Counted from the stretch's first letter, positions 8,532 to 17,421 are shown. The stretch is 64,000 bases of DNA from Methanorbis furvi (GCF_032714615.1 NZ_JAWDKA010000009.1:1-64000), one strand, 5' to 3'. The notes: generated from the sequence alone by a model not told the origin. Program-made: numbers and translations.

Positions 8532-8806
8532 GAAACGCGAATAACGCGAATCGCATGCCTTCCACACGCCGTCCCGTCGTGTTTAGCTCCTCCTTTCAGG
8601 AGTCGCTTCGACATGCTCACCGCTTCGCACGCCGTTCCGTCGTGCTCACTGCTTCGCAGCTTCGCGGAATAAAAAAATCGCCAATGGCGATTTTTCAAAG
8701 GATAAGGAAATATTCAGTGTCTTTCTGAATGAGTAAATGTATCTAAAAAGAGTAATATTTTCTAAAAATCGCCTTTGGCTATTTTTTATTCGCGCTATTC
8801 GCGTTT
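8532..8806. repeat. Family A intergenic dyad repeat, copy 2
   Basis: GAAACGCGAATAACGCGAAT at the left and TTCGCGCTATTCGCGTTT at the right bracket the copy. Inner AAATCGCC..GGCGATTT segments and the CACGCCGTTCCGTCGTGC block are shared with copy 1. It separates divergent genes for eIF5A and FBPase. No gene lies within 8435-8867. Confidence 0.82.
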
Positions 8807-8867
8807 CAGATACCTGTTTCACCCACCGCTGATTTCATGAGGATGCCGCACTAATACCAATATATCT

Positions 8868-9659
8868 ATGGTAACGCCGTTTCAGTTTCTCTCCGCATGC
8901 GATGAAGTGGGAACAATCATGTCAAAAGAGCTTGCTCCGTTGATTGGGACTGCCTACGGCGGTGAAGAACTCTGCATTGGCGCTGACAACACGCCGACCG
9001 AGCGCATTGATCGGGTGGCAGAGGATATTGTGTTCACGCACTTTCGGGAGAAGAAGATCTGCCGCTCGCTTCTTTCCGAGGAGGCGGGGATGGTGGATAT
9101 TGGCGGGGAGTCCGGGATTGCATATCTTGATCCGGTTGACGGAACCTTCAACGCAGTTGCCGGCATCCCGTTTTATGCTCTCTCGATCGGTTTATCAGAC
9201 GGCGAAAAAATGGTCGCAGGGTATGTGAAAAATCTCTCGAACGGCGAGCGGTTTACGGCAATCCGCGGGGAAGGGGCATTTCTGAACGGGGAGCCGATTC
9301 AGGTTTCAACCGAGATTATGCTGGATCATTCAGCAATGAGTGTGTATGCGAAAAAGTTTGATATGACCAGAATGATGCAGCTTGGTCACAAGATTCGGCG
9401 CTGGAGGCTGCTTGGAGCGTCTGCTCTTGAGCTGTGTTATGTTGCCTGCGGCAGGCTGGACGGGTTTGTGGATATGCGCAACACGCTTCGGGTGACTGAT
9501 GCTGCGGCAGGTATTTTGATCTGTCAGGAGGCCGGCGGCCGTGTTTCTCTGCCGGACGGCAGTCCAGTGGTGTTTGCTGATAATGTTGTTTCAGGAACCT
9601 GTCTTGTTGCGACGAACCGCGTGATTCACCGAAAAGTGATTGAGTATCTGAGGTCATGA
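8868..9659 (+). CDS. suhB: Fructose-1,6-bisphosphatase / inositol monophosphatase (archaeal class IV)
   Basis: The 263-residue Mg-dependent phosphatase has the two family signatures EEAG (71-74) and DPVDGTFN (88-95), plus the C-terminal aspartate motif RVTDAAAG. In archaea such enzymes hydrolyse both fructose-1,6-bisphosphate (gluconeogenesis) and inositol phosphates, and some act on NADP. Its stop overlaps the start of the NAD kinase gene by four bases (ATGA). In Methanocaldococcus the two activities are fused in one chain. Here they are separate but translationally coupled, which argues for a linked NADP-phosphatase or FBPase role. Confidence 0.93.
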   Translation: MVTPFQFLSACDEVGTIMSKELAPLIGTAYGGEELCIGADNTPTERIDRVAEDIVFTHFREKKICRSLLSEEAGMVDIGGESGIAYLDPVDGTFNAVAGIPFYALSIGLSDGEKMVAGYVKNLSNGERFTAIRGEGAFLNGEPIQVSTEIMLDHSAMSVYAKKFDMTRMMQLGHKIRRWRLLGASALELCYVACGRLDGFVDMRNTLRVTDAAAGILICQEAGGRVSLPDGSPVVFADNVVSGTCLVATNRVIHRKVIEYLRS

Positions 9660-10477
9660 TGAAGGTCTGTGTTGTTTCCAGGGTTGATCTGAAGGAGCCT
9701 ATCGAAAATGCCCAGTCGCTTGGGTGGATGCTGCTTGAGAACGGGCACGAGGTGGTGTATGAGGATTCGGTTGCGTCAGAACTTGGGTACGAGGGGGTGT
9801 CTCTTTCTTCGCCTGATTTTTCTGCGGATCTGATTGTGGTGCTTGGCGGTGATGGGAGTGTGCTTCGTGCGGTCAGGATGCTTTCCCGGCAGGTTCCTGT
9901 TGTTGGGGTGAATCAGGGACGGGTTGGTTTTCTTACGGATCTGGAGCGGGAGCATGCGTGCGGTGTTCTTTCAACGCTTGAGCTGCCGCTTGCTGTTGAG
10001 CCACGGATGCGGCTTTCTATTGAGCAGGATGGGAAGCTGCTTGGTTCTGCGCTGAATGAGGCTGTTGTGGTGACGTCGCGGCCTGCGAAGATGCTTCAGT
10101 TTGCGACGTTTGTTGATGGTAATAAGATTGGGGAGTTCCGTGCGGACGGTTTGATTCTTGGGACGCCTACCGGTTCAACTGCATATGCGATGAGTGCGGG
10201 CGGCCCTATTGTGGATCCTTTGATTGAGGCGTTTGTGCTGGTGCCGCTTGCTCCGTATATGTTGTCTTCGCGTCCGTATCTGATCTCTTCGCAGAGTGAG
10301 ATTACTGTGCAGCTTGTGAGTAGTAAGCCTGCGCAGCTGGTTCTTGACGGGCAGATGCAGTTTGATTTAGGTGAGGAGGCGACGCTTGTGGTGCGCAAGT
10401 CTCTTGAGCCAGCGCTGTTTCTGAATGTTGGGCGGAGTTTTTTTGGGAAGGTTGAGCAGAAGCTCCGCCTTCTCTGA
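9656..10477 (+). CDS. nadK: NAD kinase
   Basis: The 273-residue protein carries the diagnostic GGDGSVLR (64-71) and GTPTGSTAYAMSAGGPIVDP. These bind ATP/polyphosphate and NAD, so it should phosphorylate NAD to NADP. Length and motif order match the archaeal/bacterial ATP-NAD kinase family. Either of two adjacent ATG codons (9656, 9659) can start it. The gene overlaps suhB by four bases, forming a two-gene operon. A family A repeat follows within 90 bases of its stop. Confidence 0.95.
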   Translation: MMKVCVVSRVDLKEPIENAQSLGWMLLENGHEVVYEDSVASELGYEGVSLSSPDFSADLIVVLGGDGSVLRAVRMLSRQVPVVGVNQGRVGFLTDLEREHACGVLSTLELPLAVEPRMRLSIEQDGKLLGSALNEAVVVTSRPAKMLQFATFVDGNKIGEFRADGLILGTPTGSTAYAMSAGGPIVDPLIEAFVLVPLAPYMLSSRPYLISSQSEITVQLVSSKPAQLVLDGQMQFDLGEEATLVVRKSLEPALFLNVGRSFFGKVEQKLRLL

Positions 10478-10564
10478 TTTTTTTGTTGGGGTCGTGTTCA
10501 TAAATTCGTATGGGGTTTATTGTGGGTGCTCGCTCGTTTTTTTTGTCCTTGGTTTTGCTCGAAA

Positions 10565-10722
10565 AAAAACGCGAATGGCACGAATAAAAAAATCACCAAT
10601 GGTGATTTTTCAAAAAAAACTATCTGTATTTTTTTGAACGGATGGGTATGTTTTGGCATGAATGATTTTAATAAATCTTCAAAAATCGCCATTGGCGATT
10701 TTTATTCGCGTTATTCGCGTTT
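10565..10722. repeat. Family A intergenic dyad repeat, copy 3
   Basis: AAAACGCGAATGGCACGAAT and an AAATCACCAATGGTGATTT palindrome start the copy. AAATCGCCATTGGCGATTT and TTCGCGTTATTCGCGTTT end it. The left core palindrome has matching changes on both sides (C to T and G to A), as if pairing were preserved. It lies 3' of nadK. Confidence 0.8.
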
Positions 10723-10791
10723 TATATTTCCACTTCTCTCACCACAGAAAAATGAGGAATGATTATATAACAGTCCCGCATATGTTCATGC

Positions 10792-11499
10792 ATGGAAGGT
10801 ATGAAATCAAACCCGAATTTTGCAGCGATTTCTGCTGTTCTCAAGGATAATCTGGATCTTATCGGTTCACCTGTCGCGGTCAGGGTCGCAACCTCGCCTG
10901 ATCAGGTTCCTGCGGGCATTCAGGAAATTGAGGAAACCGTCCGTCACTGCCGGATGATCTCTCTTGCCCGTGAGGGCCAAGTGTTCTATGCAACTGATGC
11001 CAAGCATCAGTGCGGCGGCGGCGCATGGGCGCTTGGATTCCGCGCAAAAAGCGAGTCTCTGAGAACCGGCGAGCATTACTACAAACTCGGCAAGTACGAA
11101 TCCATCTCTTCGAGCCGCAGAACCATGGATAGTGTTCCAAATCTTCCGCAGGAAACCTATGCAACCATCTATGCTCCGCTGGAAAAAGCTGAGTTTGCTC
11201 CAAGTGTTGTGCTGATCTTTGCAAAACCAAAAGCAATGCTCAAACTTGCCCAGACCGTACTTTTCCGACTTGGCGGCAGAATCTATCCACAGTTCTCCGG
11301 TATCCAGTCGGTCTGTTCCGACGCAACTGCGTATCCGCTTCTCAGCGGAAAGCCCAACTTCTCTCTTGGATGCGACGGCTCGCGAAAGTTCTCGGGCATC
11401 GCTGATGAGGAGATGGTTGTCGGGCTTCCGGTGGAAATTCTTACAGAAATTGCTGAGAGTCTTGCGACTGTGGTGAACGCCGCAGGCTCGAAAAAATAA
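10792..11499 (+). CDS. DUF169 family protein
   Basis: The 235-residue soluble protein matches the DUF169 pattern: an N-terminal LGSPVAVRV-like stretch (here LIGSPVAVRVATSPDQVPAG), then HCRMISLAREG..FYATDAKHQCGGGAWALG, and a C-terminal GCDGSRKFSGIADEEMVVGLP. This family is widespread in methanogens and anaerobes. Its conserved cysteines (HC, QCGGG, GCDGSR) suggest a metal or redox cofactor, but no function is established. A TATA-like TTATATAA at 10763-10770 places the transcript start near 10790, so the message may be leaderless. A second ATG at 10801 follows GGAAGG. Confidence 0.88.
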   Translation: MEGMKSNPNFAAISAVLKDNLDLIGSPVAVRVATSPDQVPAGIQEIEETVRHCRMISLAREGQVFYATDAKHQCGGGAWALGFRAKSESLRTGEHYYKLGKYESISSSRRTMDSVPNLPQETYATIYAPLEKAEFAPSVVLIFAKPKAMLKLAQTVLFRLGGRIYPQFSGIQSVCSDATAYPLLSGKPNFSLGCDGSRKFSGIADEEMVVGLPVEILTEIAESLATVVNAAGSKK

Positions 11500-11761
11500 T
11501 TTTTTTCCATTCATCCTCTTTCCACAGATAATTTTACCAGACTATTTTCCCCTTCAGTACAAAAAAATTTCATGAAGCCAACCTTTGAAAATCCAATCTG
11601 CTTTTGGTACTATCTCAATCTCTATTCATTCTGGCGATGATATACCTTTGCGGCAGTTCTGCCGTGTAGATCGTTTCACCAAGGACCATTGTCATCCAAT
11701 ACCTCCTCTCATCAAAGCAAAAAAATTCCTAAAAAAGATAAATACAAATATTTTTTTTTTA

Positions 11762-11787
11762 TTTGCGGCATCTTCATCTGCCGCAAA
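11762..11787 (-). terminator. Possible 3' hairpin of the membrane-anchored HTH gene
   Basis: TTTGCGGC and GCCGCAAA (8-base arms, 10-base loop) sit four bases beyond the stop at 11792 of the minus-strand gene. On that strand the hairpin is followed by A-rich rather than U-rich sequence, so it may stabilise the 3' end rather than terminate. The rest of 11500-11761 is AT-rich with no gene. Confidence 0.35.
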
Positions 11788-11791
11788 AAAC

Positions 11792-12439
11792 TCAGACGCC
11801 GCGCTTCATTGAATACACTTCATACACCATCATCAGCGCAAGAATCACCACACCTGCAACAAAGAATACCAGTACTGCATCATGCACCCAGAGCGGTATC
11901 GCAGAGTTAGCCGCATCAGTCATCACCTCTGTTGGCGACGCCGCAAGCAGAGTCGGCTGACCTACCTCAATGAAACCATTGCCGCTCTTGAGCGCCAGAG
12001 GCATTGTTTTGTCCGGCGTAGGCTGAAGAAACTCCAGCAGTGTTGACGGAATTGCAAGTCCCAGGGCACAGATAATTGCCAGTGCTCCTGCGGCAACACC
12101 ATAACGTTCCACAATTCCGCGGACATCCACCTTCTTCTTCGGTGCAAGAATCACCACCTGGTCCTTCACCGCATAGATCTTCATCTCGCGGCCCTTTGCA
12201 CTCCAGCGGGTATCCGTAACCTCAATCAGGCCTGCCGCCAGCATATTTTCCAGATGATACTTCACGGTCGTCAGGGGAAGGCCGCTTCGCTCTGCTAAAG
12301 CAGTTGCGCTCAGAGGGCAATCGGAAAGGGCATTGAACAGATCTGCCGAAGTCGGGGAAGACATTGCCTTCGCAATCTTTTGTGCCTCAGACGACCCCTG
12401 CTCAACAACCACAACATTCTCGTCTGTCACCGTTATCAC
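11792..12439 (-). CDS. Membrane-anchored ArsR-type transcriptional regulator
   Basis: The 215-residue protein has an N-terminal winged helix (residues 20-80: SPTSADLFNALSDCPLSATA, then LTTVKYHLENMLAAGLIEV). Two hydrophobic spans follow, one near residues 113-135 (AAGALAIICALGLAIPS) and one near 185-207 (DAVLVFFVAGVVILALMMVY). The DNA-binding domain would face the cytoplasm and about 50 residues would lie outside, suggesting a one-component membrane sensor. Such HTH-TM proteins are common in methanogens. The signal and target genes are unknown. No cotranscribed neighbour is visible. Confidence 0.87.
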   Translation of the reverse strand: MITVTDENVVVVEQGSSEAQKIAKAMSSPTSADLFNALSDCPLSATALAERSGLPLTTVKYHLENMLAAGLIEVTDTRWSAKGREMKIYAVKDQVVILAPKKKVDVRGIVERYGVAAGALAIICALGLAIPSTLLEFLQPTPDKTMPLALKSGNGFIEVGQPTLLAASPTEVMTDAANSAIPLWVHDAVLVFFVAGVVILALMMVYEVYSMKRGV

Positions 12440-12547
12440 GACTCGTATAGACTTACCACAAGATTGGACGCAAAATTATAAAACCTTCTGGTAAACTTCG
12501 AATACATTGGTAGTCAAGAAAAACTTCTGGGATTGGTCGCATTTCAG

Positions 12548-12724
12548 CCCGCGGAAAACACGGAACGCATGCCTTCGGCCTGCTTACTGCTTCGCAGGAG
12601 CACACGGAAATACGCACGGAAAAACATCACGGAAATGAATTTTTTTAAGATTCTGTGATGTTCACGTCTGCTCCGTGATGTTTTTTTCTGTGAAATTTCT
12701 GTGTGTTCTGATTTTCCGTGGGAG
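12548..12724. repeat. Family B long inverted repeat, copy 2
   Basis: CCGCGGAAAACACGGAACGC starts the left arm and TTCCGTGGGAGGC ends the right. The ATCACGGAAATG segment pairs with ATTCTGTGATGTTCACG. The left arm contains the GCATGCCTTCGGCCTGCTTA insertion found in other repeats. It lies 40 bases 3' of map. Confidence 0.82.
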
Positions 12725-12763
12725 GCAGAACTCAGGAGCCATCACTGAAAAATCAAAAAAAAG

Positions 12764-13642
12764 TTATCTGGTGGTCACAATGGGCCCATCTTCAGACACA
12801 ATAATCGTGTGCTCAAACTGAGCAACAAAACTCCCAGGCACATCCGAAAGGCAGTGATACACATACATATTCCCCTGTCTCAGAAGCGTTGGAAGTGCAA
12901 GCTCCGCCTTTGGCACATTCAGCCATCTGCGGGAAAACGGCAGGCCGTTCATAACCTCTGCACGCTTCATAATCTTTCGTGCGGTTGGCGACCGCACGGG
13001 CCCGTCTGCTACAACCTGATAAATCTCCGCACGCGGCGTCTCATGCACCATGCCGGTCCCGGTCGTTGCGAAGGGCTCAATTGCCACAACATTATCCTCG
13101 CGCAGAACTGCTGACCCAAACATGCCGGTGTTTGGAATTGAGGGGCCGTGATGCAGATCATATCTGGCCACACCGTGACCGGTCAGATTCAGAATCGGCT
13201 TGAATCCATAGGAAGTAATCGCCGCCTCAACTGCCGCGCCAATCTCGCTCACCACAACCTCAGGCCTCACAACACCAATGGCCGCCTCAAGCGCTGCCTG
13301 CGCAGCCTCGCACAGTTTCCCGTAATCGCCGCCGAGATCCACTGTAACCGCAGTATCTGCAATATATCCGTCGATGTGGGTACCAATATCCAGTTTCACC
13401 AGATCGCCTTCCACGAAGGTTCGCTCATCAACCGGCGACGGCGAGTCATGGGCCGCAACCTCGTTTAAAGAAATATTTGGCGGAAACGACAGCATTGCGC
13501 CCGCTGACTCGATTTGTTCAACAACCATATCAAAAATATCGCCCATCAGAACCCCGGGTTTTATCTCTGCTGCACAACTGTGCAGCACCTGCTTTGCAAC
13601 TTTCCCTGCTTCCAGATAGTTGTCCAGCTCGGCATCATTCAT
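12764..13642 (-). CDS. map: Methionine aminopeptidase, type II
   Basis: The 292-residue M24 enzyme removes N-terminal methionine cotranslationally. Visible landmarks are SLNEVAAHDSPSP (active-site His), KLDIGTHIDGYIADTAVTVD (metal Asps), GHGVARYDLHHGPSIPN (metal His), AIEPFATTGTG (metal Glu) and the final FEHTIIV. The insert between the last two blocks is typical of the type II (archaeal/eukaryotic) subclass. It overlaps the upstream pepQ gene by four bases, so two M24-fold peptidases are translated from one message. Confidence 0.96.
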   Translation of the reverse strand: MNDAELDNYLEAGKVAKQVLHSCAAEIKPGVLMGDIFDMVVEQIESAGAMLSFPPNISLNEVAAHDSPSPVDERTFVEGDLVKLDIGTHIDGYIADTAVTVDLGGDYGKLCEAAQAALEAAIGVVRPEVVVSEIGAAVEAAITSYGFKPILNLTGHGVARYDLHHGPSIPNTGMFGSAVLREDNVVAIEPFATTGTGMVHETPRAEIYQVVADGPVRSPTARKIMKRAEVMNGLPFSRRWLNVPKAELALPTLLRQGNMYVYHCLSDVPGSFVAQFEHTIIVSEDGPIVTTR

Positions 13643-14772
13643 ACTATCAATTGTTTCTCGAAGTTAGTAAACCTGTCAAATCCGTTTTCCGTAACAACAC
13701 CCATATCCTCAAGCCGGACGCCTCCTACTCCTGGGTAGTAGAGGCCTGGTTCAAGGGTTACAACGTTGCCGGGTTCCAGTATGCCGCCTGACATCGACAG
13801 CGACGGGCCTTCATGAATCTCAAGACCCACGCCGTGTCCGAGGCTGTGGATGAATCCTGACGAGCCTGCGGTTACATACCCATTTTCTGCAAAAAAGTCC
13901 ACCACTGCATTGTGTACTTCTGCTCCTGAAATACCGGGACGAATCATCTCCGCCGCCAGTTCCTTTGCCTCGTGCACGGCAGCATACATCTGTATGATCT
14001 CTTCGCGCGGCGCGCCTTTTGAGATGGTTCTGGTCATGTCGGCAAAGTATCCGTTTACCAGACTGCGGGGAAACACATCCATAACAATCGGCTGGTTTGC
14101 ATACAGCTGCCCTGTTCCAAGACAGTGCGGCATTGCGGTGTCGGTTCCGCACGAGATGATGGTGTCGCGCTCCTCGCACTTCCAGGGGCGAAGGGCTGCT
14201 GCAATAACGTCTCTGACCCGCTCTGAGGTCACGGGTTCATCTTCAAAGATCAAAGCGCCGTCCACGCGGGTCTCGGAATTTCTGATCATGTCCACTGCGC
14301 AGCGGGTGGCTTCCTCGTTTCTTTTCTGCACCTCTCGTATCAGTGCGATCTCGTCCGCAGACTTCACGGCACGCATCAAAGCAACTGTTCCCCGGTCAAC
14401 TGTAACGTCAGCGACGGTCATCAGCGTTTGGGCGAAACCTACCGGCATGGATTGCGGGACAAGGAGTTTTGTTCCGGCAAAATTTTTGATCATGTGGGCG
14501 GTTGCCGTCTCTATATTCTGGTACTCCTGTATGAGATCCGGGAGTCCTGCCGCGCTCCTTGTTACCACGTTGCATGTTGTCTCTCTGCGCGCACGCAGTT
14601 CCTCCATCGATGAAACAATTACTGTTCCCTCTCCTTCTTTCGGATAAATGTAGATGTAGGGGTCGGATGTCAAAAATCCCGCTAAATATCGCATATCTGC
14701 ATTTGCTGACGAGTCGTAGACAACGTATGCGTCACAGTTTTTTTCGGTTAGGGCATCTGCCAGATCTCTCAT
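13639..14772 (-). CDS. pepQ: Xaa-Pro aminopeptidase / prolidase (M24B)
   Basis: This 377-residue peptidase has the creatinase-type N-terminal domain (residues 1-130) and a catalytic M24 domain. Metal ligands appear in VMDVFPRSLVNGYFADMTRT, SLGHGVGLEIHEGPSLS and EPGLYYPGVGGVRLEDMGV. It should cleave Xaa-Pro bonds in dipeptides or at peptide N-termini. The gene precedes map with an ATGA overlap, a natural pairing for N-terminal peptide processing. The start MRDLADALTEKNCDAYVVYD lies close to the divergent gene at 14839, with the promoters shared in about 65 bases. Confidence 0.92.
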   Translation of the reverse strand: MRDLADALTEKNCDAYVVYDSSANADMRYLAGFLTSDPYIYIYPKEGEGTVIVSSMEELRARRETTCNVVTRSAAGLPDLIQEYQNIETATAHMIKNFAGTKLLVPQSMPVGFAQTLMTVADVTVDRGTVALMRAVKSADEIALIREVQKRNEEATRCAVDMIRNSETRVDGALIFEDEPVTSERVRDVIAAALRPWKCEERDTIISCGTDTAMPHCLGTGQLYANQPIVMDVFPRSLVNGYFADMTRTISKGAPREEIIQMYAAVHEAKELAAEMIRPGISGAEVHNAVVDFFAENGYVTAGSSGFIHSLGHGVGLEIHEGPSLSMSGGILEPGNVVTLEPGLYYPGVGGVRLEDMGVVTENGFDRFTNFEKQLIV

Positions 14773-14838
14773 AGTTCATCTACAGTTCTGTCGTAGAGAG
14801 ATGTAGTATTTATTGCTCGGACACAGATGTACATACTA

Positions 14839-15192
14839 ATGGACGATAAGGAACAGATGGTGTTTAAGGGGAAATTTACTATCCTCGTTGTTCTCCTCAA
14901 CATCATCATCTTCTCCGCTGCTGTTGCTATCTGCGTGTGGGCAATACTTGATGACAGTTACTGGTTCAAACTGCCGGTTGTTGTCGCTGCTGTTCTCATT
15001 TGCGCTGCATCTGTTCTGATTTTTGTTCCCCGCTACAAGGCAACCAAGGCATGGCTGCAGGTTCACGGGACAACGAAAGAGGAACGGCTCGCCCTCGCAA
15101 AGAAAGAGGACGACGAGTATCGTGCCCGTATTCGCGCAGAGCTGGAGGCCGAGATGCGAGAGGAAGAGAACAAAGATAAAGAGGGTCTTTAA
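14839..15192 (+). CDS. Two-span membrane protein with charged tail
   Basis: The 117-residue protein has two hydrophobic segments (about residues 14-36 and 45-63) and a long, highly charged C-terminal helix (KEERLALAKKEDDEYRARIR and onward) that should be cytoplasmic. I do not recognise the family. A TATA-like AGTATTTATT at 14805-14814 predicts transcription from near 14838, so the ATG at 14839 (MDDKEQMVFKG) is preferred and would be leaderless. An upstream ATG at 14827 is in frame. A winged-helix gene follows after three bases, forming a probable operon. Confidence 0.72.
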   Translation: MDDKEQMVFKGKFTILVVLLNIIIFSAAVAICVWAILDDSYWFKLPVVVAAVLICAASVLIFVPRYKATKAWLQVHGTTKEERLALAKKEDDEYRARIRAELEAEMREEENKDKEGL

Positions 15193-15195
15193 ACT

Positions 15196-15498
15196 ATGCT
15201 GAGCAAAATCAAAGGAGAAGTGGAGCTGCTTGAGCGTCATCTGTCGGTTATGCGTGTTGTTGCACGAAATGGCCCGATTGGGATTATGAAACTGACTGAG
15301 GAACTTAGCCAGCCCCAGCACCGGATTCGCTATTCTCTGCGGGTTCTTGAACAGATGCAGTACATCAAGGCGACTCCTTCGGGTGCTGTTGCAACGCCGA
15401 AGGCCTATGAGATGCTTGAACATTTTGATGAGGAGCTCGAGGTTCTGATCCGGCAGCTTGCTGCTCTTCATCAGGACAAAACCATCTCCAAATCATAA
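15196..15498 (+). CDS. Winged-helix transcriptional regulator
   Basis: The 100-residue protein carries a winged helix over residues 12-66 (LERHLSVMRVVARNGPIGIM, then LSQPQHRIRYSLRVLEQMQ and YIKATPSGAVATPKA), followed by a helical tail. Similar stand-alone wHTH proteins are common in Methanomicrobia and have no assigned target. It begins three bases after the membrane-protein stop, with GAGGG nine bases upstream inside that gene, so the two are coupled. Regulation of its own operon is plausible but not shown. Confidence 0.8.
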   Translation: MLSKIKGEVELLERHLSVMRVVARNGPIGIMKLTEELSQPQHRIRYSLRVLEQMQYIKATPSGAVATPKAYEMLEHFDEELEVLIRQLAALHQDKTISKS

Positions 15499-15569
15499 TC
15501 TTTAATACAATGGGTTACCTATGTATTTAGGCAAGACACGTGAGAAATACTCTCGAAACGTGTTCGATT

Positions 15570-15642
15570 GCCGCCATAACTCAGTTGGTAGAGTGGCTGG
15601 CTGTTAACCAGCATGTCACAGGTTCGAGTCCTGTTGGCGGCG
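15570..15642 (+). tRNA. tRNA-Asn (GTT)
   Basis: The acceptor stem pairs GCCGCCA with TGGCGGC. The D-arm has TCAGTTGGTAGAG, the anticodon arm reads CTGGCTGTTAACCAG with anticodon GTT, and the T-arm has GGTTCGAGTCC. It is 73 bases with no intron and no encoded CCA. A T-rich tract follows directly (CTTCTTTTGTTTTG), suggesting termination. Confidence 0.97.
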
Positions 15643-15996
15643 CTTCTTTTGTTTTGTTTGTTATGATTTTTTTTGTAAGGAAATTACGCACCTGTACGAA
15701 AAACTATTTTGAAAATACTTGGAATCATGTTTTCTCCAAAACAAAATTTCTCTGCCGCAGACCAGTACTCATTTTGTGAAACTGCGCCAGCATTCGTTTC
15801 GGCTGTCTATGATTGCGATTTCGGTTTTGCGCTTTTTTGTGTTTTCCTGATATTTTTCTGAAAATGTGTATTCCTGTAAGACTACTCACCCCTTGGAATC
15901 GCTTCTGAAAAGGAAATGATACGCGTCTGGATCAGCGTACTGCCGGTGTTTTTCACGGCCGATTGAGGGATATTTGAGAATAACTGTCCAATGATC
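15643..15996. other. Intergenic region left of the transposon
   Basis: After the T-rich tract behind tRNA-Asn there is no convincing gene. A minus-strand open frame reads into this region from the transposon's left end, but its start would lie inside the element. The region ends at the target duplication TTCCGAC (15997-16003). Confidence 0.5.
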
Positions 15997-16003
15997 TTCC
16001 GAC

Positions 16004-16107
16004 GGGCGTTGCACCTTTAATCTGAGTTCACAGTGAATATTAGTGCAAGCCTCAAAATAAAGGTGCAAAATACTGAATAAAAGTGCAAATCAATTTTGCA
16101 CCTTTAT
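16004..16107. repeat. Left transposon end: terminal repeat plus subterminal motifs
   Basis: GGGCGTTGCACCTTTAATC (16004-16022) is the terminal repeat. Further copies of the core are ATAAAGGTGCAA (16057-16068), ATAAAAGTGCAA (16077-16088) and TTGCACCTTTAT (16096-16107). A degenerate TTAGTGCAA lies at 16040-16048. The copies occur in both orientations, as expected of multiple transposase-binding sites. Confidence 0.85.
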
Positions 16108-16138
16108 TCCACTAATCAAAAAAAAAAGAAACAGAAGT

Positions 16139-17326
16139 TCAAACCTCAGCCGCATTTGAATCATTTTCGACTCTCAAGTTTACCGATAAGAAATCAGGTT
16201 GAACCTCATACATTAGCATAGCCTTGTTTACCACAGTGAGATTGTAGGCAATCAGCTTACAGTAAAGCTCATTGATCTGGGCACATTTATTTTTCGACTT
16301 CAATGTTTCCCCTAATTTCTCTTTTATACAAGAAAATGTAGTTTCTACATTTGATCTCAGATGATAGTGGGAATAGAATTCCTCTGGATTTTCCGTGAAC
16401 CTCTGATGGGCATGATACCATGCCGGAGAACCACGTGCAAGACTTCTATCACTTTTCCTAAATGGAATGAATGCCGCAATATCTCTATCCTCTGCAAACT
16501 GTAGATTATAGCGTGCGATGTAGCCCTTATCTGCATACACTTCAGCCGCATCAAAAATTTCCATAGTATTTCCAAGTAATTCTCTGAACTCAAGTACATC
16601 TGATGCATTTCCATCAGTAATTTTTGCATCGGTGATGATATTGGTCAGAACACCACTTGCGATATGCGCCTTTAACCACACATTTTTTACCTTTACACGA
16701 TGCTTTTCTGGCATCCATGAGTTGTAAGCAGTCGTTCTGAATCCTGACGAATCGATTGCAAACTTGGTCTCAAGAGGGCTTAGTGGTAAAGCAGACAAAC
16801 GCAACATATCCCTCAGATGAACCGTCACATCCTCCCTATTAAGGAATTTTGAGATGGCATTGAAGTGCGGAGCACGATTAATGATGCTCATATTTTCCAC
16901 CATCTCCATCAGACCTGCGGAATATCTGGATGCACGATTCGAATACACTTTCAGAATTGCACAGTAGAGGATGTCTTCGTTTTTCAGTTTTGGTCTTCCT
17001 CTTCCGGTCTTCTGTGGAATGTATTCTGCATCAATGGATGAATCACCCATTCTTTCCGCACCAACCTTACAAAGTTCTGGTAAAAGAACCTTGATGACGT
17101 GTTGGTGTTCTCTGACTTCTGCTTCATTGTATCTAGCCCAATCACGCCGCACATGCTCTCTTGATGGATTGGTATGCTTTGCCTTCTCTTCTTGTGCCTG
17201 TTTTTCTCGTGCAATTTGGTTTGCTTCCCTCATTTGTTCACGGTGAAGTTTTTCCTTCATGCGCGCGGCCTTCTTCATACGGAGTAAGCGTTCATACGAT
17301 TGGTCAATTGTAATTGAAATGGACAT
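16139..17326 (-). CDS. DDE transposase (IS5/IS1182-like)
   Basis: This 395-residue transposase has a long basic coiled-coil N-terminus (residues 1-75, rich in KK, EK and RE), a helical domain, and an RNase H-like core. The catalytic acids are visible in FAIDSSGF (first Asp), VYADKGY (second Asp) and SNVETTFSCIKEKLG (Glu with the Y/E-K spacing of DDE_Tnp_1). It looks intact, with a GAGGG Shine-Dalgarno seven bases before the ATG. It is encoded at the left end, reading toward that end. The 4.7-kb element is large for a single-transposase IS. The family assignment is from motif memory. Confidence 0.9.
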   Translation of the reverse strand: MSISITIDQSYERLLRMKKAARMKEKLHREQMREANQIAREKQAQEEKAKHTNPSREHVRRDWARYNEAEVREHQHVIKVLLPELCKVGAERMGDSSIDAEYIPQKTGRGRPKLKNEDILYCAILKVYSNRASRYSAGLMEMVENMSIINRAPHFNAISKFLNREDVTVHLRDMLRLSALPLSPLETKFAIDSSGFRTTAYNSWMPEKHRVKVKNVWLKAHIASGVLTNIITDAKITDGNASDVLEFRELLGNTMEIFDAAEVYADKGYIARYNLQFAEDRDIAAFIPFRKSDRSLARGSPAWYHAHQRFTENPEEFYSHYHLRSNVETTFSCIKEKLGETLKSKNKCAQINELYCKLIAYNLTVVNKAMLMYEVQPDFLSVNLRVENDSNAAEV

Positions 17327-17403
17327 TTTATATCCCTCAAATAACTATAATGTAGCTATTCATATTTATAATATCATATTGTGACAAAAACCACGATGGA
17401 TAT

Positions 17404-17421
17404 ATTTAATAGCTATTAAAT
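17404..17421. promoter_or_regulatory. Perfect palindrome in divergent transposon promoter
   Basis: ATTTAATAGCTATTAAAT is an 18-base perfect palindrome located between the divergent transposase and DUF2080-type genes. It overlaps a TATA-like TATATTTAA. It could be an operator for an element-encoded DNA-binding protein controlling both directions. Confidence 0.5.
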
